Source: Malus domestica (taxonomy: Eukaryota > Streptophyta > Magnoliopsida > Rosales > Rosaceae). Taken from it: a DNA stretch of 64,000 nucleotides. Shown piece by piece: positions 11,087 through 22,195 of the stretch. Made by a program: the position numbers and the translations under genes. The notes under the pieces are model-generated. The model made no database searches and was not told where the DNA came from. It saw only the letters and a list, made by a program, of their open reading frames with translations. Every line of letters begins with the position of its first letter. Position 1 is the first letter of the stretch. The stretch spans positions 6,853,501 to 6,917,500 of the forward strand of contig NC_091677.1 of NCBI RefSeq assembly GCF_042453785.1, read 5' to 3'.

Positions 11087-13996
11087 ATGTGGGGACAGTC
11101 TTTCTTTGAGACAGCCTCGAGGCTTTTCCATCAACGTTCCTCTCTATCCAAGATTCTTGTTGTTGTCACTGTGAGGTACAGTTACGAAACATACGTCTGT
11201 TCTTTATTTTAAAAAACAATGATTGTCAATATCGGTATATTTTTCAGAATAATAATTTGTATTCATTTTTAATAAAGAACAGACGTCATGCACATGAAAT
11301 TTCTCTCTTTAACACGAATGTTTATACGAGCTTGCATAGTTTTTGTGTAGCTTTCTTTTGCAAGGATTTATGTATTTATTTATTTATATCTTTTTTGCCG
11401 ATTATATATGGTACACATAACATCTTTGGCATTTTATGTTAAATGAAACTCTGCATATCATGATTTCTTCTGACTTGCATTGCATGTATTTGCAGTGGGG
11501 GAGGCCTAGCAACATTTCATGAGACCAAACCAGTCCATACTGTATATGCTGATTCGGCTCAGGAAGCCGAAACAAGCAGGAAAAAGAAGGTGGTAGTACT
11601 AGGAACCGGTTGGGCTGGAGTCAGTTTCTTGAAGAATTTGAGGAGTTCTTCTTATGATGTTGAAGTGGTGTCACCCAAAAATTATTTCATGTTCACGCCT
11701 TTGCTACCGAGTGTTACATGTGGCACGGTTGAAGCACGCAGCATTGTTGAACCAATTCGCAAGATTACTGAGAAGGTATGTGCCTAGACATGTAATGTGT
11801 ATAAATTTTATGATCTGGATGATTGATTAATTGGATATGATGAGACAGTTATGCTTAATTCTCTTTGGTTTCAATGATATGGCAGAAAGGTTTAGATGTT
11901 GAATTCAGGGAAGCAGAATGTTATCGAATCGATCCAAAGAATAAGAAAGTTCTCTGTCGATCAACCCAACACAGTAATTTGGGTTTGAAAGAAGCTGAGT
12001 TTAGCGTAGATTACGACTACCTGATCGTTGCAATGGGAGCCAAAACAAACACATTTAACACTCCTGGTGTTGAGCAATATGCTCATTTCTTGAAGGTAAC
12101 TTAAACTTATTCTTCCTCCCATGTCCGAAATGTATTTTACAAGATGAAGAAATAGTAAGTGTTAATGTTGGGTTTGAGCTTTTGATTTGCAGGGAATAGA
12201 AGACGCTGTGAGGATCCGACAGACTGTGATTGACTGTTTTGAAAGGGCAAGTCTTCCTAGTGCAAGCGAAGAAGAGAAGAAGAAACTTCTGAGTTTTGTA
12301 TGTGTTGGTGGCGGTCCAGCTGGTGTAGAGTTTGCTGCAGAGCTTCATGACTTTGTAAAAGACGATTTAGCCAAATTATACCCTTCAGTTACAGGATACG
12401 TAAAAATTACTGTGATCGAAGCAAGTGATCATATTTTGAACATGTAAGGCATGCATACAGGTTTCTGTATTAGGGTTTTACATGTTTAAAGATGCTAATT
12501 TAATTTTTACACACTTGGTTAATTTGGTGTTGCAGGTTTGACAAGAGAATTACTGCATTTGCTGAAGGGAAGTTCTTCCGAGACGGAATTGATGTAAAAA
12601 CAGGTTCACTGGTCGTAAAATTAACTGATAAGGAAGTCTCCGCTAAAGATAGAGACACAGGAAAAATTTCAAATATACCTTATGGGATGGTTCTCTGGGC
12701 AACTGGTATCGGGCCACGCCCTGAGATTGTCGATTTTATGAAGCAGATTGGTCAGGTTTGATACGAACTTGTGCTTGTTTCCAATTGTAGTCGAGAGCTT
12801 AACTTTGGATTTGATGCTTCAATTAATCAAATGATGTAATTTGTCTGCACAAAACAGACTAATCGGCGTGTTTTGGCTACGGATGAATGGCTGAGGGTGG
12901 AAGGATGTGACGGCGTGTATGCTTTAGGTGATTGTGCAACAGTAAATCAACGCCGTGTCGTGGTATCTATTTAATGTTTTTCTGCTTATGCCATGCATTG
13001 CAGTATGGTTGAAAGTGTCGATGCATGTATTGTTGTGTGGTAGAATTTGCCGATTCTATGTATGATATTTTGTTGTCATTGCATACCAATTTGTTGTCAG
13101 GATGATATTGTTTCGATATTCCGAAAGGCAGATAAGGACAACTCTGGTACATTAAGTCTAGAGGAATTTCAAGAAGTCATGGAGGACCTCATGGTCAGGT
13201 ATCCCCAACTGAGCCTTCATTTGAAGAGCAAGCATATGAGGAATATTGATGAGTTGCTGGAAAATAGTTGGAAAAACCCGAAAGATGAAATCGATATTGA
13301 AACGTTTAAAGCAGCTCTTTCCCAAGCAGATTCGCAGATGAAAAATCTTCCGGCAACTGCCCAGGTTAACTCATTATATTCACTTCTTTTTCCATCACAT
13401 CTCCTTATCCTCTAACTCATATTCCATTTCTTTAACTATTTTTGTTTTCTAAATTCTAATAATTTAGGTAGCTGCTCAACAAGGTGCCTACCTTGCCGAC
13501 TGTTTCAATCGTATGGAGGAATGTGAGAAGTACCCTGAAGGTCCCCTCAAGTTCAGGGATGTTGGACGCCACCGCTTTCAACCCTTCAGGTGAAATTCTA
13601 TCACCAATCCATCATACAACCAACTTTAATGTCGTGCTTAGTTACAATGCTATGCTACTAGGCTCGTTGGCCTGAACTTTTTATATGATTTACTTGAAGG
13701 TACAAACACTTTGGGATGTTTGCCCCACTGGGAGGAGAACAAACTGCAGCTCATCTTCCAGGAGATTGGGTCTCAATTGGCCAGAGCACTCAGTGGCTCT
13801 GGTACTCAGTATATGCTAGGTAAATATCTGATACACATTTTCTTTCACTCAGCTTAAATCCGGCATTAGCATATCGGTTTCTGCTGAAAATTCTCGGAAT
13901 TTTTGCAGCAAGCTAGTGAGTTGGCGCACAAGGGTGCTGGTGGTTTCGGACTGGGGAAGGCGATCTATTTTCGGAAGGGACACCAGTCGGATTTGA
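11087..13996 (+). CDS. NDB2: External alternative NAD(P)H-ubiquinone oxidoreductase, NDB type, mitochondrial
   Basis: Type II NAD(P)H dehydrogenase that oxidises cytosolic NAD(P)H at the outer face of the mitochondrial inner membrane and reduces ubiquinone without pumping protons. Ten coding exons: 11087-11175, 11496-11775, 11886-12095, 12193-12443, 12536-12755, 12858-12962, 13101-13364, 13468-13589, 13700-13819, 13909-13996. All phases agree, giving 582 aa. The N-terminus is basic and hydrophobic like a presequence. FAD fold [17 protein letters not shown] near residue 55; second nucleotide fold [16 protein letters not shown] near 220, whose second strand ends in Glu (VIEASDH), as in NADH-preferring members. 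An EF-hand with loop [12 protein letters not shown] (ligands D, D, S, T, S, E) lies inside, the mark of NDB and a basis for calcium control. The C-terminus [10 protein letters not shown]...IFGRDTSRI is family-typical. The symbol is by resemblance; NDB3/NDB4 are equally possible. Confidence 0.93.
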
Positions 13997-14850
13997 GACC
14001 AGATGGGAGCATATATATCATCACACTGGAACTGTGTTTCCACCATTTGTCTTGCAATATATTAGGCAGAGCATTGGTTCCATTTATTTCTTACTGTCAA
14101 ACTTGTAACCGGATTGAAGTTATGATATTTGTACTGCATATATGCAAATAACTCATTTGTATTTTGTATGCAACTAGTAGTTGTTTGTATGAACCAAGCC
14201 AAGACTGGAAATCTACAGTCTAAAGGTTAAGGAGCTAAGCGCTCAAATGGTTAACAACTTTTATTGTTTGCACCCGAGGTTCTAGATTCAATTCTCTTCT
14301 ACAATATTGGTTGTATTGAAAGAAAAACTTTATAAATGATAGCTAAAAACATCAACCATGTCAACGAAAGAGATAAAAGTTGAAAATGAATAGAAGTCAA
14401 CTTTTCTCAACCTGTCTCCTTTTTATAAAGATATAATGTCTTATTTAGAAGTTCTTCTGTTCAAAAACCAAACTAGGGACACTGAGAGAGAGGGTGGGAT
14501 CAATGAATGGGCAAGTGTTGGCCTAAAAATCAAGGGATAAGGTATATGTGATTTTTTGTGTCTTGCCGTATAGTACAAGTGAACCGGGTGCTAGATCTTA
14601 GAATTTCTCCCTATCAAGAGCAGGGAAAATGATTATGTACAACAAAATGGCAAAACTGGGCCAAAAAGAAAGAAGTCCAAAAAAACCAAGAGAGAAGTGA
14701 AAAAACCAAGTGTGCCGGCTTGTTTAAAGCACTTCTATTAAAACCCGCGCAGCCGCTCCTCAACGTTCTTCTCCTAAGTCCAGTGACTGACGGCTGTGGC
14801 ATTTCATCAAACACCTTACCTGCACTTCCGAACCCCCCACCCCGTCCGCT
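13997..14850. other. 3' region of NDB and upstream region of the PPR gene
   Basis: Holds the NDB 3' UTR, a tRNA-like repeat near 14228-14320 and the GC-richer leader of the PPR gene. I find no other gene. Confidence 0.5.
14228..14320 (+). repeat. Possible tRNA-derived SINE remnant
   Basis: An A-box-like stretch (TAAGCGCTCAAATGGTTAAC) is followed about 30 bp later by a B-box-like stretch (GAGGTTCTAGATTCAATTC), the spacing of a pol III promoter. No clear tail or target duplication was found, so it is either a degraded SINE or chance. Confidence 0.35.
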
Positions 14851-15936
14851 ATGAATATCCAGAGCATGCTATCTTCTTCCTCAAGGTGCTTGCGATGCTA
14901 CATAGCAGCAGCAGCAGCAGCATCAGACGTACGCGCTCTCACTTTCCTCCCCAACTCCGCTCCAATTCGGCGCCCGAATCACAACCCCCCGCCATTCTCC
15001 ACCTCAGTCGATCCGCCATTGTTTTCCACCGCAACCAGATTCATCAGCAGCTCTCGGACCTCTTCTTCCCCAGAGCAAGAAGCTACCCTGAATCAAATTC
15101 TTTCCTCCATACAAAACGCCGCCACGTTACTCGAATCCTTGTACGAAAACCGCCTTTTCCTCAGCCCCAAATCGTTCAACAGCGTGCTGGTTGCGGCCGC
15201 CGCCGAAAGCGGCGACCTTTCCCTCCTATCTCAGCTTCTTCAGGTCGCAATCGCGTCTTCTCAACCTTTAAATTCTGCTTGTTTTCTCACTGTCGCCAAA
15301 GCTTTCGCAAAGTCGGATGATTGCGCGGAGCTGCTCAGATTAACCAAGCAGGTAATGGAGCTCACCGCTCCCAGCATGACAGTCATAAACAGGATTCTCT
15401 TTGCTTTTGGCGAATGCGGAGAGACTGAGAAGGCGCTCCTGATCTTTTCCCAGATGAAAACTCTTGCTTTCGTGCCCGATTTGTACACCCACAACACTGT
15501 TTTAGAGATTTTAGGATGTGCCGGTAGGATTGATGAATTGGTGGGTCAGTTCGGGGTTATGAAAGAGGCCGGCATTGTCCCTGATGTGGTTTCTTACAAT
15601 ACTGTGTTGAACAATTTGAGGAAGCTTGGGAAATTCGATGTGTGTTTGTTTTACTTCAAGGAAATGGGTGAAAATGGAGTGGAGGCAGATTTGCTTACTT
15701 ATACTGCAGTGATTGAGAGCCTGGGAAGATCAGGAAATGTTGAGGAGGCATTGAGATTCTTCGATGAGATGAAGGCGAGGGAGATTCGTCCTTCCCTGTA
15801 TGTTTATCGGTCGCTGATCACGAACCTGAAGAAGATGGGGAAGGTGGACTTGGCATTGAGTTTAACGGAGGAGATGAATTCGTGTGATTCGGAGCTTGCT
15901 GGTCCAATGGATTTCAAACGTAATAAACGGTTGTAA
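14851..15936 (+). CDS. Pentatricopeptide repeat (P-class) protein, organellar
   Basis: Intronless 361-aa protein of the PPR family, which bind organelle RNA one base per repeat. The N-terminal 70 residues are Ser/Arg/Ala-rich and poor in acidic residues, as in a mitochondrial or plastid presequence. From about residue 174 there are five 35-residue helix-turn-helix repeats in register (PSMTVINRIL, PDLYTHNTVL, PDVVSYNTVL, ADLLTYTAVI, PSLYVYRSLI), with weaker repeats before them. No E, DYW or SMR domain follows, so it is P-class. Fifth and last residues of the first three repeats are N/D, which by the published PPR code favours uridine. The start gives the targeting peptide; an overlapping frame (14796-15320) is a shadow. 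It is convergent with the gene at 16552-17931. I cannot name an ortholog with confidence. Confidence 0.85.
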   Translation: MNIQSMLSSSSRCLRCYIAAAAAASDVRALTFLPNSAPIRRPNHNPPPFSTSVDPPLFSTATRFISSSRTSSSPEQEATLNQILSSIQNAATLLESLYENRLFLSPKSFNSVLVAAAAESGDLSLLSQLLQVAIASSQPLNSACFLTVAKAFAKSDDCAELLRLTKQVMELTAPSMTVINRILFAFGECGETEKALLIFSQMKTLAFVPDLYTHNTVLEILGCAGRIDELVGQFGVMKEAGIVPDVVSYNTVLNNLRKLGKFDVCLFYFKEMGENGVEADLLTYTAVIESLGRSGNVEEALRFFDEMKAREIRPSLYVYRSLITNLKKMGKVDLALSLTEEMNSCDSELAGPMDFKRNKRL

Positions 15937-16349
15937 ATAGTTATAAGCTGGAGATACCTTCTGGTTTTCGATTTGTAGGTCTCTTGTTATTGCCATTTGA
16001 TGTAGTTGTATGGTGATTTAAATCTGCTATTCACTTTGTTTGCCCAGTTTTGAAATGATTTGTATCAAACATGATTTGAATTCAACAGTTTTTCTTCGAG
16101 CAAAGCTGTTCTTATTTGCAGACTGATGATACTCAGATTACTAGTCCTATGGACTTCAAATGAAATATACACTTGTAAGTAGTTAGAAGCTGAAGTTATC
16201 TTTTGGTTTTCGGTTTCAAGGTCTCTTGCTATTGGCAATTGGTATATAGTTGTATACCAATTGGTATATATTTGTATACCAATTGGAACGATTTTGTATC
16301 AAGATTCAGATTTCGACACTTTTGTTTGAGTGAAATCGTTGTTATTAGC
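15901..16349 (+). repeat. Diverged tandem duplication of the PPR gene's 3' end
   Basis: 15901-16122 (last codons and 3' UTR) is repeated in diverged form at 16143-16349. Both copies contain a TGGAyTTCAAA segment, then GTTAkAAGCTG, a GGTCTCTTG segment and a TTATTwGCAGAC end. The second copy also has a small palindromic expansion (ATTGGTATATAGTTGTATAC repeated, 16237-16287). Confidence 0.7.
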
Positions 16350-16551
16350 AGACACATCTCGCTAGGAAGCAAGAAAATAGCTTCATCTATTATTATTGCA
16401 TAGCAGAGAAACCAGAGACTTACAAACCCAATTAACCAATACAAAATGCATACTTACTCCATAACAAGAGTTATGGCTAACTGAAAATCAAGTAAACTTT
16501 TGAACAAAAATTAACAAATTCAGTCGAGGTGAAGTTCCTCGACAATTCCAC

Positions 16552-17931
16552 TTATTCTTCCTCAGCACCTTCTTCTGCAAAACTCAATTCATGGCAAACC
16601 TCCCCATTGGTGCTAAAGTAGGATTTCATCCCAACCAATTCAGCAGCCCTTTTGGCTGGCCCCGAACCCCTCGGAGTATCAATACCACATCGGACTGTCT
16701 TAATTTTTGGCAGCACATCTCCTATCTCGGCAATAACTGAAGGTGACTTGTTATCCTCTGCTGCAACTTGGTACACCACTATCTCACTTGGAATCTCCCA
16801 CCTCTTCTTCACCCGGCACTCCGGTCCTTGACTCCTGGATGTCTCACGGGCAATGCCATGCGGCTTTCCAACCAAGGAGACCCGCCTCTTGTCACCTCTC
16901 TTACTGTCATCCTTATCATCCTCAGGCCAAGACCGCTTCCGACCATCACTCACTGCCGAATTCCCAATCTGATTGTACCTACTAGGCACAACCCTTCCAG
17001 GCTTGAATGGTGTTTTCTTAGCAGGCACAGACTTCTCGGCTCCGTCTTTAAAAAGCTTCTTGGGTCCAATTGATGCAAGAACCTTGTCTTGCTTCTTCAC
17101 AGGCCTTTTGGACCCTCCAACAGTAGTTGCAGCCTGTTTCGGAGCTTGAACCTTGGACACAGTTTTCCTCGATTTCGGACTCAAACTCAAACTCTTGCCC
17201 CTCTCCTTCGTAGCCCTCAATTCATCGATGTCCTGAAGCTTCCAAAAGCACGATTTCCGGCGACTCTGCGTTGCCTGAACAGGGGTGATCTCGAACTTAC
17301 TCGGCCTCTGAAATCCGGCTCCAGCTATAATCTCAGACGGCCCCAAACTCATTCCTCTCCGATTATCCTTCGACCTCACACTCATCATCATAGACTCAAT
17401 CTTTTTCAACCCATCCAAATTCTTCACACCTTGTTTCTGCTCCATGAACTTCGCCGCCACAACCCTTCCACGCTTCTCTACCGCCTTCTCGTTTCTCTCA
17501 GCCTTTTCAAGTTTAAGCGCTTCGAGCCTCGAATTCAATCTACTAATCTCCTTCTCAATCTCTTCAATCTCCGCATCGATCTTCCCCTCATCTCGAACTC
17601 TCTCTTCTCCTTCTTCAACCTCTGCAAGACCCTTCTTCTTCGCAACCGCCGAGAAGGGATCAAGATTCGTATTTGTGTCCAGCGGCTTGAAGGGCACCGA
17701 AGATTTGACGCAGACAGGGGTTTTCAGAATCGTGGGGCTCAGATTCTCTTTGCTGCAACCCGATTCAAACGACTCGGAAGAGCAATTCAGCGAAAGGGGT
17801 TGGAGTATATCGGACCAGGAAGCCTTCACGACGGAGGAGCCACCTTCGGAGTCTTCGTTGTCGAAGGCGGCGTTGTTCCACACCTGAAGGTCTGGTGCGT
17901 TAATGGCGTCTTGGCATTCAACTACACTCAT
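16552..17931 (-). CDS. Uncharacterised basic coiled-coil protein with a KEN box; probable mitotic function
   Basis: Single-exon 459-aa protein I cannot name. Visible parts: an N-terminal acidic/Ser region; CSKENLSPTILKTP at 59-72, a KEN box followed by SP and TP sites; a heptad-like coiled coil at about 118-150 (IDAEIEEIEKEISRLNSRL); a long basic Lys/Arg/Ser/Pro-rich middle with CFWKLQDIDEL and a full CDK-type site (KKTPFKPGR); a C-terminal TPRGSGPAKRAAELV segment and an acidic end. Basic disordered protein plus coiled coil plus KEN box suggests a nuclear, chromatin or microtubule role with degradation by APC/C. The promoter has a perfect mitosis-specific element 160-170 bp upstream (18091-18101). 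Function is inferred from these signals only; no enzymatic domain is seen. Plus-strand frames across it are shadows. Confidence 0.8.
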   Translation of the reverse strand: MSVVECQDAINAPDLQVWNNAAFDNEDSEGGSSVVKASWSDILQPLSLNCSSESFESGCSKENLSPTILKTPVCVKSSVPFKPLDTNTNLDPFSAVAKKKGLAEVEEGEERVRDEGKIDAEIEEIEKEISRLNSRLEALKLEKAERNEKAVEKRGRVVAAKFMEQKQGVKNLDGLKKIESMMMSVRSKDNRRGMSLGPSEIIAGAGFQRPSKFEITPVQATQSRRKSCFWKLQDIDELRATKERGKSLSLSPKSRKTVSKVQAPKQAATTVGGSKRPVKKQDKVLASIGPKKLFKDGAEKSVPAKKTPFKPGRVVPSRYNQIGNSAVSDGRKRSWPEDDKDDSKRGDKRRVSLVGKPHGIARETSRSQGPECRVKKRWEIPSEIVVYQVAAEDNKSPSVIAEIGDVLPKIKTVRCGIDTPRGSGPAKRAAELVGMKSYFSTNGEVCHELSFAEEGAEEE

Positions 17932-18030
17932 TTTCGCTCACTGGGTTCGAAGTTCAAACGATTTTAGGGGAAGATGGAAAGATTAGATGATGGGGTTTTG
18001 TACTGTAACTGCTGGTTTGTGATTCTTGGA

Positions 18031-18056
18031 CGTGAGAGAGAGAGAGAGAGAGAGAG
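18031..18056. repeat. (GA)n microsatellite in the 5' leader
   Basis: Run of about 12 GA units, 100 bp before the start codon of the minus-strand gene (CT-rich on its coding strand), a common form of plant 5' UTR or core promoter. Confidence 0.9.
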
Positions 18057-18090
18057 GCGATCTTTATTTTTTTTTGTATTTCGAGATTTT

Positions 18091-18101
18091 TGACCGTTGG
18101 G
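18091..18101 (-). promoter_or_regulatory. MSA (mitosis-specific activator) element, MYB3R site
   Basis: On the minus strand this reads CCCAACGGTCA, a full match to the MSA consensus YCYAACGGYYA that drives G2/M expression through three-repeat MYBs. It lies 160-170 bp before the ATG of the minus-strand gene at 17931. A second AACGG core lies at 18162-18166 on the plus strand. Confidence 0.65.
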
Positions 18102-18199
18102 AAGAAATTTAGGCGTTGGGGCCAGCCTGAGGCTCCATGTAATCGTAGCCGTCGGATGCTAAACGGCTCCTATAGACGCTCCGATTTGAGTTAAAGTTT

Positions 18200-19648
18200 T
18201 TTGTTTTTAATGAGATTTGAAGTATTTTTGCTCTCGTTTTTTTTGGACATATTTGTTTTTACCTTTTACGTTTATATTTTTTTGGTTCAGAGGTTATATT
18301 ACGTAGGGCTGTGCCCAATTTCTCAGAAAATATAATTTTGTTTTTTTCAAACACTAAATTGGGTGATTTTGGGAAACCCAATTTTTGAATGTTTAAAAAT
18401 TGAAAACTGAAGAGAACCAATATATAATTCTTGACATCACATGGTAAAATCCTTGTTTTTCAACATTATATTGTATAGAAAAGTCTCGTTCAGTAACTCG
18501 AACTTGACATGAGTATCGTAAGGTGGTGTCACCTCTAACGTTTTTTTTCTTCTATTAAGATTAGACATCTTTCATATTTGGTGCTCTTAATCATGTGAGG
18601 ACTAGATTCATTAAAATTGACAGTTGTGCGACCTATTAGTTAGTACAAGAAAATCTCGATCATGTCCTCGCCCGCCCACCCAAAGAGGCAAGAGCATGAT
18701 TCTAATTTTTCATGGTATAAAGTTGTATTTCAATTTTTTTTTTCAATTAATTTGGTTATTTTTTTTATGGAATTAATTTGGTAGTATTGAAATTTTTTGG
18801 AACAGTTCCTTCGGGATTACAAGCATTACGGGTGGAATATGACTCTTCCCTTCACCACAGAACTAATAATGGAGAATGGTAATTCAACTTATTTACGATT
18901 ATACCAAAAATAATTGGCTGACAAATTTCCAACTTATAAAAAATAAAGATGCCAGCTTTTTCGCATCAATATATGAATAGGAAGGCTCCGATTAGAGAGA
19001 CAGAGATATCGGGGCGTAATCTTTTTGTGAATAGTGCTGAAGTGAAGAAAGCTCAACAAAAACACACGAACACTATGCTCATAATTGAGATCGCTGACCA
19101 TTTCATAGAACATATATGCTTGACTTTCCGCGATGCTCTTTTGGAGTGACCTACCAAACCAGCGATTGATGACACTTTCCAAGAAAAAAATCCCGGAGTG
19201 TTGGGTGTCCAAAGGTCATGACTCAGCCCCAACCCAATCCTCTAGCCGCAGCCCACTCAGCCCACTTCCAATCTTTCTCTATAAACAAAGGGTCGAAGTC
19301 GAAACCCTAAATCTTTTGCCTTGTCAAAAGACAACTCTTGTGACTGTAAGTTGGAAACTTTCCTGTATCTTCTTCTTCCTCCTCCATTATTCTTCTCTTC
19401 TTTCTTCTTATGTAAAGTAAATTCTCTTTATATGTATCTTCACTAATATGTATGTATATTTATATGTGTTTATATACACGTTGAACTCAATTATCCGAAC
19501 TTCTATTTTTTAAGATGCACTTTATATATATATATATATATATTAGCGTTTCGTATAAATAAGTTTTATTTAGGCCCTGATCATCATCAGCACTGACTTG
19601 AGGGGCGTTTTCTTTTATATTTTCATCAGGTAATGAACCCCTTAACCC
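18200..19648. other. Intergenic region before the F-box gene
   Basis: AT-rich; contains a (TA)n run at about 19523-19543 and, at 19555-19648, the leader shared with the duplicated F-box copy (see 25838-25931). No other gene seen; short frames at 18934-19420 resemble nothing. Confidence 0.5.
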
Positions 19649-21519
19649 ATGGAAATCACCAGAGCTTTTATAGAGGGAGAAAAGAAAGCACACAATGAGC
19701 AAAAGTGCAGTATTGACAGAATCAGCAATCTTCCAAACGATGTTTTGTACCAAATACTCTCCTTGTTACCCTTCAAATACACAGCACGAACCAGTGTTTT
19801 ATCTAGAAGATGGAGATATCTATGGACTTCCGTTCCCGTCCTCGACTTCTGTGCGGGCTTCACATCTGAGGTCGATGATACAAAACGGATGCAGTTCATA
19901 ACCACTGTTTTGACTCGTCGTCAAGAAAACTCCAACATAAAGGTTTTTCGCATTGCGAGTGAAGAATCTAGAGATGCGAGTTTTGAATTTTTACATGACT
20001 GCATCTGCTGGGTTGTGCAGCATAATCAGGTTGAAGAAATTGTACTCTATCTGAAGATCGTAAATGGCAGGTTTGATTTGCCTCTTTGTGTATCTGAGTG
20101 TGATTCATTGAGGAGTCTCACACTGGCAGCCACTAGCGGTTTTTACTTTCTCCGTGTTAGGATGGCTACTACTACTATTGGTCTCCGTTCACTTCACACC
20201 TTGTCTTTAATTCGTGTGAAATTCTTGGATAATAGGGATTTGGTTATGGATTTATTTTCTGATTCAACATTCCCTTTCCTTGAGAAATTGACCATTTTAA
20301 TATGTAGAGGAATATGTGATCTCAAAATAAGTTGTTCGCGCCTTGAATATGTACGAATGTTCCGAACAGATTTATTTAGGCTGCACATATGTGGAATGAG
20401 ACTGAAGAATTTGGACGTTGTGGGCTGTTTCATCCATGCAACTCAAAGTTTCGTCGACATATTTGCTCCAAATCTGCAGACGTTTCGTTGGAAACATAAT
20501 TACCTTACAACTGGGAAGTATTTGATCCAAATCTCTCCTACCATGAGAACATCTGACGTAAATTTTTTGGTCCGGGGCAATGATATTAGCATGGCGATGA
20601 CTTGTGTCGCAGTCAATCTTTTGTGCGGATTATCCCATGTTCAACAACTTGTCCTCAGCATCGATGCTCTCCAGGTTCATTTGCTCATCTGTTTTCTTGT
20701 CTACTACTTTGAAGCTCTTTAGACTTTTAATTTCATAAAATGAGATATATATATATATATATATATATATTAGACTAGAGAAATTGTGTTAAGTGATGAT
20801 ATCATCTACTTGTATGCATTTTCTGAATTATTTAATTGATATATGGCATATTTAACCACATCCAGGTTTTATCCAGAATATATTTCGAAGATGGTCTACC
20901 AAATTCATTTGTGAAACTTCAGACGTTGGAAATTCAAACTGAGGGCTTTGGCAAACGTGAGATCCCAGGTCTAACGTGCCTGTTCAAGAGCTCTCCCATA
21001 CTCCACACTCTCAAAATCGACATATCCAATGGCAGCGACCATAATGATGTAAGTTTTTGCCTACTTAGAGTGTACTGTATATTGGCAAGTTTACAAGGAC
21101 AGATGAGGTTTAAGGTTACGCTGTGAACTTTATAGAGTTTTGAATATAACTAGTAACGATTAACGACATATTTTATAATTTTGTTGCAGGTATGGAACAA
21201 CAGTTTATTGGACATTACTGAATGCACTGAAGAACAGTACTGGGAAAGTCAAGCTCAGGTTTTGAGTCCCTCCCTTTGTCATCTAAAGGTGGTGAAGATC
21301 GTTGTTGCCAGTTATCCTATGAATCTTATGATCCCCGAGAGTGTGATTAGCGTTGTGAGGGTTTTACTTCAATATGGAGGAGGATTGCAAGACATGGTTC
21401 TCGGTTCTTATCACCCGACATATTTCCGAGATCCTTGGAAGGATACAATTGGTTTAATAGAGGGATTTCCGCGAGCATCTGCCAATGTCAAAATCTCAAT
21501 CGTTTTGCTTGCTGACTGA
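19649..21519 (+). CDS. F-box/LRR protein with C-terminal FBD-like region
   Basis: Likely substrate adaptor of an SCF ubiquitin ligase. Three coding exons: 19649-20674, 20866-21048, 21190-21519; phases agree, giving 512 aa. The N-terminal F-box is IDRISNLPNDVLYQILSLLPFKYTARTSVLSRRWRYLW (residues about 22-60, contacting SKP1 in the family). Leucine-rich repeats follow (LRSLTL, LHTLSLIRVKF, LEKLTILICRG, LKNLDVVGC, LQTFRW), and the last exon has the FBD-like end (LCHLKVVKIVVASYPMNL...VVRVLLQYGGGLQDMVL). Intron 1 contains a (TA)n run. The family expands fast by tandem duplication; a damaged copy starts at 25932. The target is unknown. Confidence 0.88.
20741..20770. repeat. (AT)n microsatellite in intron 1 of the F-box gene
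   Basis: About 14 AT units between coding exons 1 and 2. Confidence 0.9.
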
Positions 21520-22195
21520 TTGTTTTTCAATGTGCATGGATCCATGTAGATGATGAAGCTATTGGCTGGTTCTTCATGTTTAATATGTGATCAAAACGAA
21601 AATGTAACTAAAAACATCTCCCATGTATGCAAATTGAATATAAACTTGATGGATTGGTGATGTCAACAGTGCAAGTTAGAAAACTTACAACCGCAGGATT
21701 TAATCTCACTGATTAAGCCTCCACCATTTGATCGACAGAAAAACACTGCCCGCTAACTAAGAGAGTCAAAACAGAGCTGAACTCTCTCTCTCTCTCTCTC
21801 TCTCTCTCCACCCTGAACTCGCACGCTCAGTCTCCCAGTCTCGCCGTCACTACCCACCACCACCAGCCCCCTCTTCGTTCGCCGTCCATCACCACCGCAT
21901 ATCTACCTCCATCTCGTCCTCCAGCTTCCACATCCAGCTAAGCCGCCAAATGTTAAAATGAAACCCCAAATTGAAGTCCATATCGAGTCCTCGACCTCCA
22001 TCTTCCACCTGCAGCTTAAAACAAGGTATTATTTGTGTTATCCCTCTCCAATTTGGTTTGATTCTTCAATTTTGAAATTAGTGATTTATTGTTTCGAATT
22101 AGGATTTCAATTGTTGCTTTTATAATTCAAATTTATTATCCATTCCCCCCAAAAAAATGATAATTTTTTCCTACTATTTTATTCGAGTTGTACGC
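21520..22195. other. 3' flank of the F-box gene with a (CT)n microsatellite
   Basis: Holds the probable 3' UTR and a (CT)n run at about 21781-21808 followed by a C-rich stretch that looks like the leader of an absent gene; no coding frame follows it. Confidence 0.5.

Noticed and set aside
14796-15320. 174-codon plus-strand frame
   Set aside because: Overlaps the PPR gene in another frame and lacks PPR repeats.
17089-17967. 292-codon plus-strand frame
   Set aside because: Shadow of the minus-strand coiled-coil gene; the translated sequence is low-complexity Ser/Arg/Leu with no family features.
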